Positions 1-10,887 of a stretch of DNA of 64,000 bases are shown one piece after another. The DNA is from Labia minor. Its lineage: Eukaryota > Arthropoda > Insecta > Dermaptera > Spongiphoridae. Where the stretch lies: the NCBI GenBank assembly GCA_963082975.1, contig OY720349.1:64726501-64790500 (forward strand). The letters are read 5' to 3'. How positions within the stretch are numbered: the stretch's first letter is position 1; every line of letters begins with the position of its first letter. A program made the position numbers and the translations under genes. Below the pieces are notes generated by a model that made no database searches, had not been told where the DNA came from, and saw only the letters and a list, made by a program, of their open reading frames with translations.

Positions 1-639
1 ATCATATCATAATATCATATATAACAAGATATCTTCAATATAAAAAAATAATATAAGGACATTAAAATTTCATCAAATTTAAATGACATCGGAAATCTCA
101 AAATAAAAAAAAGTTTGATTAGGACAATAATAGGTATATAATTACAGTAATAATAAAATAAATACCAATGAAATTTATTTAAATATTTTATTCTCTTATA
201 TTATAAATGAGATAGTTTAACGAAATTAATTTAATAAATTTTTTATAGGATTCAATTACACTTTTTGCTAATAAATACAAACATATAACAACAAAAACCA
301 AATAAAAAATTATTTATATATATAAACATACTTTATTTCTTTATTATATAATTTAATGGCAAAACAAATTTCTATATATATATTTATATATGTCATATTC
401 TATATTTAATCTGATTAACATTGTACGATGAAAAGGCCATCATTAAATTAATAATAATATATTATAAACATGGCTGGGACGTTCCTCAATTTTTGAACTT
501 GTAAAGCGTTATTGCCCAGTCCTGATTATAAAAAGGTAAATTGTCAGAGATTGTTGCAATTAAAATATTATTCAGAATTGTATTAACTAAATTAACAGGA
601 ATATATTGAAAAAGTAAAAAATATAGTATATAGTATTAA

Positions 640-845
640 GTGTCCCAAATCTGAGCAACACCCATCCAACTCGTATTTTCTCCCATCTCTCTTACGTCCC
701 TTCCTACATTATCCGCCAACTGTGTCTTTGGTCATCCAACCGGATGTTTCCCAATCGGTTTCCCCACAAATATATTTGTCACGTTCTTCCTATAATCTGC
801 CCAACTCAACCTTCTCGATTTTATGAACCTAACTATGCCTAAAGA
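640..845 (-). mobile_element. LINE fragment, C-terminal end of the reverse-transcriptase ORF
   Basis: On the minus strand one frame reads GKPIGKHPVG, one stop, PKTQLADNVGRDVREMG and then SWMGVAQIWD. This is the 'GRPKxRWxDNVxxDLxxLGxxxWxxVAQDR' tail found near the C-terminus of ORF2 in several non-LTR retrotransposon clades, here lacking one arginine and the tryptophan. Upstream, KIEKVELGRL with EERD recalls the preceding 'LRWxGHVxRMxEER' block. It is a short decayed piece. A second piece of the same segment lies at 26885-27055. Confidence 0.7.
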
Positions 846-3420
846 GGCATAGAGGTCAAAGAAAATATTATATAAATTAGTTATCTTTTAGTAGATTAAG
901 TACGATGTTTATTTTATCAAATGTGTATCTTAGCGTTAATTTGTTGAACTACTGAACCTGAGGACGAAGGTTCAAATTTAACCAAGATCATAATAATTAT
1001 AATTTAATATACAATGCGATTAATTTTTAAATAAATGTGTGTAATTTGGATTGAAATAAATGTCATATTTCATTTTGAATCTCATCCACACAATTCAATG
1101 ATTATTTAGAGTTGTCAAGAGAGAGAAATCGAATCATACTTTTCATTTAAATATTTATCCCAGTTAAATATTCATTTACATTTATCAGAATTATTGAAAA
1201 AATTATGAAAATAATACTTTATCTATATTTTAAAATATGTTTTAAGTAATTTAAATTGATTATTTTTATAAGAGTCTTCTTTTTTGATAAATAAACAAAA
1301 ATATTTCCTTCCACCTCCCTTTATCTTCTACAATTTTCTTCTTATATTTATTATTAATACACTGAACTGTCGAAAGAACATTAAATCCGATAAGCTGAAG
1401 GGTGCTGGCGACTGACAAGAGTCAAACTATAGGATAGAGTTGAAGGGCACTTTGCCCTATCTTGCGTATATCATTACCTCCGTTCTCTTCTTCACTGCTT
1501 CGTGGTAATGGATCATAAGTACACGTTGTGTACTTTCTTTCGATATTAATGAAATATTCATGTAAAGTCAACTTGACAAAAATAAAAATCGCTTTTCTTA
1601 ATTGCTAAAAGGTTTAACAATTTTTTTTTTTTTTCTTAATATACTTTTTTTATAGAGTAATAGAATGTTGAAAAATTACGATCGTCTTTAAAATTTAATT
1701 TGAAATTGTTATATTTTTCAAAGTAAAAAATAATTAATGAGAGCCTTTTTTTAATATTCTATCATTTTCTTAATAGTCTGTCAAACTAATGATAAAAAAT
1801 AAAATTACTTGGAATTTATTTGAATGGATGTACATTAAAAACGTATATTAGTCGAGAGTGAATGAATTTTCTTTTTATTATACATACATAAATTGTATTG
1901 AATGGCCATGACTCACTTTTAAGAGAATATAAATACTATTCTGATTATAGTTAAATCTCAGCTTAATTATTTTTGATAGTAGTAATTAAGTTCTTTTCCA
2001 TTTGAAATGATTTAAATAGTGATTGGTATCGAACACATGTATAAATAAAAGACCTAAAATGTACCTCATTGAAAAGTCCTTTACAGTTGTCTTATGTTAA
2101 TAATCATCGAATAAGTAATAAAAGAGAATAATTAAATGATTCTTTTGTTTCAAGTTCGAAGTCTTTATCATTAATAGAATCTTATCTAATAAATATATTA
2201 TAATAATGATTCGATATATAACTAAACTAAATTCATTTCTTTTAATAATATTCTTTCCATATAAAAATACAATATATGTCTACTTCTACTAACATTTGTG
2301 CGCTAAACTAATTACTGTAGATATTTTTATATATTATTAATCTTTTTATAGTTTTAAATTATATATTTTAGTAACTTATAGAATTTATTTGAAATTGATT
2401 TTATAATAATAATTATAAATTAAATTTTATTGTATTTTTCATAGAAATTATATAAATTTTTTTTAATAAAATGTACCACATTTTCATTAACATAAAAAAT
2501 ATACAATATATTTTGTTATAATAAATAAAATATGATATTCTCGTCTTTTTTTTTTCAAGTACATATTTTGAATTCGAATATCTCCCTATGTTATTTTATT
2601 CATTATATCAATCAAAAACTCCAAAGTTTACAAAAGATCTAACTTATCTCCGTCAGAGATGGATGGTAAACTTTTGATTCCCATTCACTGTTACTAATGT
2701 GTTTGCTAATGGAAACGAGAGTAGTGCCTAGCGACATGTCCATTTATATTTCGACAAGGTGACTTTTATAATATTCATCTTTTTTTATCATCTTTTGAGA
2801 ACCAGTAGATTGGTTATATGAATATTTTATTATTATTATTATTATTATCGATACACGAAATTGAGAATATTTGTTATTTTCAATTCGTAATATGAGAAAG
2901 TATTTACCATATACTGGAACAATGTATTTAATTAAATAATGGTACTAGAAATATTAATGATAGTAGAATTTTATTAATCAAAATATGGCAATTTAAATTA
3001 TACTTTAGAATATACATAGTATATATTATATAATATGTAAAAATTCTTTCATTCATTCATTAAATAATCATTAATAAATAGATATAAATTTATTTGACTT
3101 AAAAATATAATTAATAGTATTAGTTATTTCAAATGAATATTATAATAAATTTCCTAATTGTATTTTTACAGTGTTTTATTTAACTTGTGCTTGGTTTTCT
3201 GTATGGTTCAAATCTAGTAACTCATTTTTAACACTGTTGCAGTTGACCAATCGAACTAAAACTTTGTATACTGTTTAGATTTGGATGACAATACATGAAT
3301 ATGAAATAAAGATTTCGCTTTGCCAAGACTCTGAATAATTTGTGTACAGAAATATTGAATGTCCTTAGCGAGATTTGATATAATGTTGTCCGATTTGTTC
3401 TAAATCTGAATTAGAAGAAA

Positions 3421-3486
3421 ATTATAAATTGCCTCCTCTTCTAGCCCAATTCATTTACCCAACCATGTTGCATAAGGCACCTTAAT
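3421..3486 (-). mobile_element. Short LINE-like coding fossil
   Basis: Minus-strand reading contains HGWVNELG, a stop, KRRQ. A matching segment at 28160-28225 reads QVNELDWKRRHVI. The same about 30 bases occur at both places (tcctcttc, then ccaattcatttacc). Preservation of the peptide suggests a dispersed coding element, probably a LINE, but the clade is not recognised. Confidence 0.35.
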
Positions 3487-3488
3487 TT

Positions 3489-4112
3489 CTTAACACTCCG
3501 TTTTTACTATCTCGTAAGAGATAGTATTGCGATCACGAAAATTTTCGATGTTGAGGTTTTGATGTTTTTATACGTTTTGAAAGTTCCTGAATCATTTTCA
3601 CTAAGGTTGAGAAAAATGTCTGTCTCTTTGTGTGTGTATGTGTGTGTATGTATATAACCAAGATTACGCTACGCAAAAACGGTTTGAGCTAGAATGATGA
3701 AATTTGGTAAATGGGCATTATTCAAAATTCATAGTTTTCTATCAACTTTTGAGAAATATAGCTCGTCCGGAAGAGGGTCATTACCTACAACGTTTTGATT
3801 TTTTTTCTTCTAAAGTGACCGTAAAAATAAAGATATATGTTTGATAATTCTTCACATGATTAATAATTGTATAAAACTGCTATAACTAGAATTTCAGCTT
3901 GATTTATTTGCTGAAAGTACCAGAATTAATTTTTTAACACTGCAAATCTCACGCGCCAACACGTGACGTGGTGCCATCAACAAAGAGCCAAACATGCGCT
4001 GGTTTAATAAATATTATTTATTAATTTTAATTTATAATTTAATTATAAATTAATGTATGTTATTTAATCCAATTCAAATTTGCGAGATAGTCGAGTGGAG
4101 ACACTCCAGCTT
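3489..4112 (+). repeat. Dispersed repeat family R1, longest copy
   Basis: A roughly 620-bp unit. It starts near a hairpin ctatctcgtaagagatag and continues with ttttcgatgttgaggttttg. It then has a TG-rich tract (about 3630-3655), the block aacggtttgagctagaatga followed by tgaaatttggt, then atcaactttt and ccggaag. Later come TTAACAC (3934), cgtgacgtggtgccatcaac and a terminal hairpin gagtggagacactc. Both ends carry actatctcg[t/c]aa in opposite orientation, which may be a short terminal inverted repeat. Copies are at 5755-5940, 6150-6445 and 52547-53035 (inverted). There is no coding capacity. It is a non-autonomous element whose class I cannot name. Confidence 0.75.
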
Positions 4113-5754
4113 TTTTTTTATATTGAAAAAATGAATAGTGGACTTATAAATAGCAAAGAAGAAATATTCAAATATTACCCTAATAATTTAATAAATATAA
4201 GATCAAATAATTGTATTTAATTAAAATAAAAATTTATAGAATCAATTTAAAAATTGAAATGATATAGAATATTAGAAATTAAAATACAAATTTATATATT
4301 AAAATAATTCTTTGTGTGGGAATTTCTAGAATTAATATTAAATTTATATTCATTGTAGCAGACATGAACACTCATGGACAGGTACAATGATATGAAGGTG
4401 TTGAATGAACATACCAACATACCAATATATTATATATTCAATTATATATTAACGCTTAAGGGGATGAATGGTACGTTACCCCTTCTTTAAGTGATAAGTG
4501 CCAATAAAAAAATCAGTAAATCATTTCAAACAATTTTACAATGATCTTTGTATGTAAGTGGAAAGATTGGCATTAATTGGTTACCTAGTATTAGTGAATT
4601 ATGATAATTTTAATGGAAAATTCACTTACACTCTCGCTGAAACAGAGCGTCGCCCGCCCGGTGTGCTACGCCATGCGCACTCACACGACGACAGCGACTG
4701 ACTGAAGGTTTACTTGGCTAGGAGCCCCTGGCATGTATGCAACCAGCAATACCAGCCACCCAATTTAAATTTAGAATATTTAAATGTTTAAATGTTTAAA
4801 AACAGATTTTGCTTATTTGATTATTCAATTTATTAATAATAAATTTAATAAAATATTTAAATAAAAAAAAATAAAATAAAAATAATAATTTGAACTGTGG
4901 GATTTTAAAGTATTATTTTAACAGCCAAATGATGTTAAACCAATGGGAAAACCAACGTAGACAATCTGACAAATTAATAAATGAATTTAATGATAAAATT
5001 AAATTTATAAAGGCCTTGAAGAATGTAGTTTTAATTCAATAATTGCAATTTATTAAAAATAAAACTGTTTTATCTAAATAAATAAATTCATAAGAAAATT
5101 GATCATTATTGTTTTTGCGAATATTTTTAAATATATAAAATACATTTTATTTTTATTTACATCCAATTAGTAAAATTTACATATATACAAACAAACAATT
5201 TTAGCTAGCATAATAAGATTAGATAGATTTAATTTAATTTTAAAATCTTCTATAAACCGAAAAAATGTAGATTAAATCCCTTGAATATAGTGAAGAATCG
5301 CACTTCATTTGACCATCCTTTAATTTCAGAAACTGAGACCCCGTAAGCTAGAAAGATAGAAAATGAAAATAAATTCAATTTCTGAGCTTGCAGGTGTATT
5401 CATTCATGTATAATGTATAAATAAGATATAAGAAAGAACAAGTGGACACCCAATACCACAACATGCTTTTTTCTGTGACATGTGACATCAGATATGATAA
5501 TATTATGGTGATGGATTTTTAGATTAAATTGTATAAAACAAGTTTATGAATAATATACAATCAATATTTTAGATATATATATATATATATATATATTGTC
5601 GTATAGTAAGGATGTGATGTGTGTTCTAGGATTGAATAAGCTTTAAAAGTTAACGTTGAAATTGTAAGTCGAGTGATGGATTTAATGTAATAACAAAAGT
5701 GAAATAATTACAGTGAATATTCATAATTTAGTGAATTAAATATCCTTTAAGAAT

Positions 5755-5940
5755 AATTCGGATGAACCTTTGAGAAAAATAAAGATATAGGTTTGATAAT
5801 TTTTCACATGATTAAAAATTCTATAAAACTGCTCACGCGCCAATACGTGACGTGGTGCCATCAACAAAGAGCCAAACATGCACTGGTTTAATAAATATTA
5901 TTTATTAATTTTAATTTATAATTTATAATTAATTAAATTT
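5755..5940 (+). repeat. Dispersed repeat R1, 3' half copy
   Basis: Matches the second half of 3489-4112: aaaaataaagatataggttt, then cacgcgccaatacgtgacgt, ending in ggtttaataaatattattta. About 80 bases present in the long copy, between 'ataaaactgct' and 'cacgcgcc', are missing. Confidence 0.7.
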
Positions 5941-6149
5941 AATTTAAATATAATATCAACTCCAGCTAATTCATATTATTTTTATACTTTATTCTTGTCT
6001 AGTCTAGTCTAGATTCCTTTATCATTTAAATTAGTACAGATCGCCATGATGCATTTTATTAAACCCCTCACCATCCTCTTTCCAATTAGAAATAGAATTT
6101 TGGTTTTCTTTCAATTTTAATAACAAATGGACTTTTAATTTCTTACTAT

Positions 6150-6241
6150 TTCGCCAGAGATAAATTTTCGATGTTGAGATTTTGATGTTTTTATACGTTT
6201 TGAAGGACCCTGAGTCATTTTCACTAAGAGTGAGAAAAATT

Positions 6242-6274
<33 letters not shown>

Positions 6275-6445
6275 ATGTGTATATGTAGACAAGATTACGC
6301 AAAAACGAACGGTTTGAGCTAGAATAATGAAATTATTCAAAATTTGTAGTTTTCTATCAACTTTTAAGAAATGGAGAGGGTCAATACCTACTACGTTTTC
6401 ATTTTTTTCCTCTAAACTGATCGTAAAAATAAAGATATATGTTTT
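6150..6445 (+). repeat. Dispersed repeat R1, 5' half copy
   Basis: Matches the first half of 3489-4112, from ttttcgatgttgag through a TA/TG tract (6241-6280) to taaaaataaagatatatgtt. It ends only about 190 bp before the Ig3 exon. Copies 5755-5940 and 6150-6445 together cover most of the unit but in swapped order. Confidence 0.7.
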
Positions 6446-6636
6446 TTTAATGAACAATTGTATTTAACACTGTTCCCTCGCCTTTCTCGAATTTTGGTTA
6501 GTTTTTTCTTTCTATTTAATTTATATAACAATTTCTTTAAATATAAGTTTTACTTTTATTCTATAATAATATTTATATATTGAATTTTTCTTCTAAATAT
6601 GTTTGTTATATTATCTTTCTTATTTTCATTTTGCAG

Positions 6637-6788
6637 TTAAACCACTCAGCGCAGCTATACTGAGTTCCAATCAGCCATTATCAGCAGATCGAAAATATGA
6701 ACTAGTCTGTCAAACAATTGGAAGTAGGCCACCGGCGAAAATCACCTGGTGGCTTGAAAATAAATCATTAAAGGATTCGACTGACAAA
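6637..6788 (+). CDS. side: Sidestep-family protein, exon for first half of Ig3
   Basis: This 152-bp exon codes for the N-terminal half of an immunoglobulin domain. It follows a pyrimidine-rich acceptor ending ttttgcag and stops at the donor gtaagtag. It starts with the last two bases of a split codon (phase 1) and ends between codons (phase 0). Visible motifs are the start PLSAAILSSNQPLSADRKYE, the first Ig cysteine in ELVCQTIGSRPPAKITWW, and the core tryptophan pair. The pattern 'SxNQPLSA...LVCQ..GSRPPA.ITWW' is typical of the third Ig domain of Drosophila Sidestep and its paralogues, which are type I membrane proteins that bind Beaten-path proteins during motor-axon guidance and synapse matching. 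Its partner half-domain is 27.5 kb downstream. The exons for signal peptide and Ig1-Ig2 are not in the 6.6 kb upstream. Family assignment is firm. Which of the several arthropod Sidestep paralogues this is cannot be told, so the symbol means family only. Confidence 0.88.
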
Positions 6789-8016
6789 GTAAGTAGATTA
6801 AAGAAATAAATCAATCCATCAAAATAATTGTAAGAAATTATAAAAATGGTTCGTTAGTTTTATTATTGAAATAAAAATTTACGGTTGGCAGATCGAAATT
6901 GTTTGTACGAGAGGAATAGAATGAAAAGAAGAGTAAAATGCATGAAGGTTGCCTTAGGGATAATGGGATGAGATGAATGAGCGGGGGTGGATTGGGGCGG
7001 GGGGAGGCGTGTATTAATGTTTGAAAAACGTGTGACAGTTGGTCGAGACGCGAAAGTCGCACACACATTGAGATGAGCCACCGTTGAGTTGCTGCTGCTG
7101 CTGTTGACAGTTGAAATAGACCACGGATAGGGATTTTATTCAGCGTCCAAAACTAACCTCCATGATGGTAAAATGGGAAACTTATTTTACACTACGTAGT
7201 GGACGGTTTCGACTGAGAAAAAAAGAGATTCAAAATCTAAAACCTCAACCAGAAACCGTCCACACCGGGGTTGTGTCTTTTTGAACAAAAGTCATATTCA
7301 GGAAGGATGTAATTTAATTAAAACTTATCCGATGATATGAAATTATTATCTATAGGGCATCTATATTAATATATAAACGAAAACTTTTCAATATATTATT
7401 TATTCAGCCTTAACTTCTATTTTTCATTCGTTATTAATATATATGATTTTGAAACTAACTTCAACTTTTGAAAAATTTGAAATATTATTAATTATTATTA
7501 TTAAAGGTTTATATTTTAAAAAGTTGTTTTTGGATAATTGACTCCAACGAGAAACCATATATTGAAAATTTGTATATATAACGATCTATTTTAACTAAAA
7601 GAATAGAAAAAAATTAGTTATCATTAAAAATATGTTTTAATATTCAAAAACAGTAATATTAGGAAATGTTATGTAAGTACGGAATAGAATAAGTTGTTTT
7701 TTTTTTTTGGTATACTTAAATGAGTGTCTGGGAAGATGATAATAGATTTAGGTTTTATGAAAGAAAATACTCATTGTCAGTTAAATTTATTAGTCGACAT
7801 TTCTACCGAGAAATCAATAAAATTTTGATTTATAGAAATATCAATTAAAAAGTGTAGAATAGATGATTAGACTAACGATTACAGATAAAAATTAAGTGTG
7901 AGAGAATAAAAAATGGAGGTGGCTCAAGAATTTTGGATGTTTTGAAGAAATATGGACGTTACAACAAAAAACTTTCCCATTCTTTCTCACTATAGGATAG
8001 ATATTTTTGTTTATAT

Positions 8017-8309
8017 CAGAGGTGGCCAAAGTGGTGCTATATAGACTCCCAGACGGTCGTCGATCTGAGCCGTGGTCGAATAAATATTACGGTATTTCAA
8101 TTTCAACATTAAAATTTTTTTCATCAAACTACTGTTACACAATGTACTATTACTTTAATAAATGTTTAAAATCATAAAGAAAATGTACATAGTACAGTAT
8201 CTTATCGGTTTTATTTTAACTAACAGAAAATTACTTTTATGGAAGTCGATGGAGATTTTGAAAAATTATATAGTAGTCGATGATAAAAAAAAAAGTTTGG
8301 CGACCCATG
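8017..8309. mobile_element. hAT-type MITE, 293 bp
   Basis: Flanked by perfect 8-bp target duplications gtttatat (8009-8016 and 8310-8317). The termini are imperfect inverted repeats: cagaggtggccaaagt at the left, and at the right the reverse complement begins catgggtcgccaaact. An 8-bp duplication and CAGxGGTxGGCAAA-like ends are hAT hallmarks. There is no coding capacity. Confidence 0.75.
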
Positions 8310-9059
8310 GTTTATATCCATATCGTAGATAAAATTAGTATTGGTTTATATTTCAGAAACCAAAAGAAGCTTTTTATTACACAAAAATTCCCTGTTCTTT
8401 TTTATAAAGTATAAGCCTTTCACGTTTTTCTAACAAAGTGGTTTTTATATTTTTATTCCAAATATGAAAGGGAAACCAGAAAGATCTAAAAGCGCCTATC
8501 TCAGCAATAAATTTATTATATAGTATAAAAATTACCATTAGAATTAATTTTCCTGATAACGAACAAAATATCTTAATATTTATGTAAGTATTTCATTTCT
8601 GGCCTCATAACTTTTGATTTAATCATATATTAAATATATTTTTTTTATGTGTCATGAATAAAATTTTTGAATTTCATTAAATAAACAAAACTTTTTTTTC
8701 TGAACTTGATTTAATTCATGGTTACACTCAGGTTATGTGCCCATTAATCATTTATCTATGCAGTTAATTTTATTGTTAGTATAAAGAATAATAATTTCCT
8801 TAGCAAGTTTATTGCATAGTAAACCATTTGAACATGGAGACTAAATTATTTGATATCTTTTCAAATATATGGATTTCTTATCATTTGCAATGACCTACAA
8901 ATACTGCAATAAATACGAACTTCTTTCTCTCTCCCCCCCCCCCCCCCCGTTATATATATATATAATATTAAATTGAAATTTAGAAAACAATTTGAGAAAA
9001 TGGCAATTCATAATAAATAACTTTTAATGCTTTAATCGGATTGTAGTAAATAACTGATA

Positions 9060-9290
9060 AGAGCGATGCGAGAGACCATTAGAGATAAAATCAATGTTAG
9101 CAATCAGACGTCATCTTCAAATAGACCCAAGTCATTCGCTCCCACCCTCGATTGGGCAAATGATGGGCCATTCTATCTCTAAACGCATGGCTAATGTGTT
9201 GTCCCGAGATAAGCTCGAGTCTTGCGATAACTGGTTAATTGCTTTCCCATAATTGTAGTTAATTCTATGGACCCTCTTCGGGGATGATTC
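9060..9290. other. G+C-richer intronic island
   Basis: Non-repetitive, non-coding block (for example gatgggccattctatctcta, cccgagataagctcgag) just upstream of the mariner remnant. Function unknown. Confidence 0.25.
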
Positions 9291-9611
9291 TATGTCAGTT
9301 TGTTGATATTATTATTACGAGAGAAACAAATATACTTGAAATTCACATCGATATTAAATAAACAAAAAAATAAACATTTTATTAGTTATCCTATCTATAT
9401 ATAAAACGAGTAATCAATCATATATTATATTATATAAAAATTCAAAAGAATATTTGATTTGATTTATTAATTTAATTGAGAGGCTGTGACAGGTGATAAG
9501 TGATTGTATTTATCAATCGTTGAAGTATTTTTTAAAAATGAAATTTATATATTAAAATAAAAACAAAACATTTATTTGAAAATAATAAAAAGTAACTATT
9601 TATTATATATA

Positions 9612-10146
9612 ATGGGTGGTCGTCCATAGATGTCGTTGGAATCGTATATCTCCAGTGCTACCAATCACATTGTATTATACCATATAGTGTGGTGAAATTT
9701 AACCTTAAACAAAATAAATTTGGTGAAGCTGAACAAAAGTTACAGCTTTTCAAAAATGAGTGAAAATAATGAAGAAATTCGCTATATTTTGAAGTTTTTG
9801 TATAAAAAAGGGAAGAAGGCCACGCAAGCCGCCAATGAAATTTGTGAAGTTCACGGAGACGATGCTATATCAGTTCGTGTAGCACAACAATGGTTCGCTC
9901 GCTTTCGTTCTGGAAATTTCGATGTGAAAGATGCACCTCGTTCTGGTCGACCTATCGTTGAAAAAGTCGATGAAATTATGGAAAAGATGGACAAGGACCG
10001 TCACATAAGCAGCCATGACATTGCCAAGGAACTAAACATTCATCATCAAACGGTTTGGAACCATTTAAAAAAGGATGGCTACAAAAAGAAGCTTGAAGTG
10101 TGGGTACCACGATTAGAAATACGAAAAGACTTTTTCGACTACCCTA
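9612..10146 (+). mobile_element. Internally deleted mariner element
   Basis: The left end carries gggtggtcg (9614-9622) and the right end its inverted counterpart cgactaccc (10136-10144), both next to TA-rich flanks. Between them is the 5' part of a mariner transposase frame that runs directly into the right end. About 500-600 bp of internal sequence, including the catalytic core, has been lost relative to a typical 1.3-kb mariner. Only the termini and the DNA-binding domain remain. Confidence 0.7.
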
Positions 10147-10166
10147 TATTTATTTGGTTATTTTAA
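9756..10166 (+). pseudogene. Mariner transposase, N-terminal DNA-binding domain only
   Basis: The in-frame start MSENNEEIRYILKFLYKKGK at 9756 fits arthropod mariner transposases (SETMAR-like annotation) better than the ATG at 9720. The first helix-turn-helix covers about residues 5-55, with QWFARFRSGNFDVKDAPRSG and GRP as the AT-hook-like GRPxxx linker. The second covers about 60-110, with HISSHDIAKELNIHHQTVWN and HLKKDGYKKKLEVWVP. Full-length proteins are about 345 residues with a D,D34D catalytic triad. Here homology stops after WVP and about 15 unrelated residues follow from the 3' terminus. It cannot catalyse transposition. In principle it could still bind mariner ends. It has no introns and no host-gene context. 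The frame over the conserved part is undamaged. Confidence 0.85.
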
Positions 10167-10248
10167 TTAGCACAAGATATCTTTAAATTAAATTAGCAAA
10201 CGAACTTTTTAGATTATCCATGCTTATACAAATATAATTATATTACAG

Positions 10249-10493
10249 CAGTGATTCTCAACCTGTGGGGCGCGAGCATAACCAAAAGAAAATTTCCGAC
10301 TTTTTTTCAATATGGTTCTAAATAAAAGGTCAGATGATTTTGCGATGCTCTGAAACATTGTCGATTTTTCAATATGGCCGACTATTGAAAAAGGCTGCCG
10401 ACCCCCCGTTTTATTGTATGCCGTGGGGAGGGGGCGCGATGAAAATTATGATTGGAAATTGGGCCGTGTATACTAAAAGGTTGAGAAACACTG
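10249..10493. mobile_element. hAT-type MITE, 245 bp
   Basis: Perfect 8-bp target duplications tattacag lie at 10241-10248 and 10494-10501. Inverted termini are cagtgattctcaacct (left) and, read from the right, cagtgtttctcaacct: 15 of 16 identical. The interior is G+C-richer (gtggggcgcgagc, gtggggagggggcgcg). It is non-coding; the open frame across it is fortuitous. Confidence 0.9.
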
Positions 10494-10668
10494 TATTACA
10501 GTTTTATTACATAAATTTTAACATAATATTTAAAATATTTATTTTTATGTTGCAAAATGTATTAGTTTGCCCCTAATTTTTTTATAATCTATTTATTTAT
10601 TTATGTTATTTACATTACTCTTTTTTGGTCCTTATATACATTATTTATAAGTTATTTACAGCTCTTCC

Positions 10669-10887
10669 TCATTCAATATGAATGACCTTAATTTCAAGGC
10701 CCTCCTCAATAAAAAAGTGAATGCTATTCACATCATTTTTTACTATTAATTCTGAGTATGTTCTCCCCCAACCGACACCCTTTTAAAAAATGTCCCCTAA
10801 TGTGCTCATAAAATTGGACATCTCATCAGTATGGGTTAGGAGTACTGATACTTCAGAGGAATTCGCGTTAAAATACAGCCAGCAATC
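10669..10887 (-). pseudogene. Nearly open coding-like fragment of unknown family
   Basis: One minus-strand frame is open for about 70 codons apart from a single break. It contains SSEVSVLLTHTDEMSNF, STLGDIF, GWGRTYSELIVKND and ending EEGLEIKVIHIE. In such AT-rich DNA a run like this is uncommon. The peptide has a balanced composition, but I recognise no family. It could be a transposon or gene fossil, or chance. Confidence 0.2.

Larger units (their letters stand above)
1..6636 (+). other. Upstream intron of the Sidestep-family gene (left-truncated)
   Basis: No exon is visible here. The exon at 6637 begins in phase 1, so a coding exon must lie further left. The stretch is AT-rich and holds a LINE fragment (640-845), three copies of a dispersed repeat (3489-4112, 5755-5940, 6150-6445), a second LINE-like scrap (3421-3486) and a TA tract (5573-5596). 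A short G+C-rich island at about 4628-4760 has no coding sense that I can see. The rest shows nothing recognisable. Confidence 0.7.

Noticed and set aside
4455-4491. cttaagggg ... ccccttctttaag hairpin after TTAACG, considered as a piggyBac-like end
   Set aside because: The stem is interrupted and no matching opposite end or repeat copy was found.
6838-7081. Two overlapping minus-strand frames after the Ig3 exon
   Set aside because: No family features. The sequence is a G/A-rich patch (gcgggggtggattggggcgg) that happens to lack stops.
7081-7300. Run of ctg/ttg (gttgctgctgctgctgttga) and G+C-richer sequence that might be a polyglutamine exon
   Set aside because: Too short, no splice sites in a fitting phase and no open frame continuing on either side.
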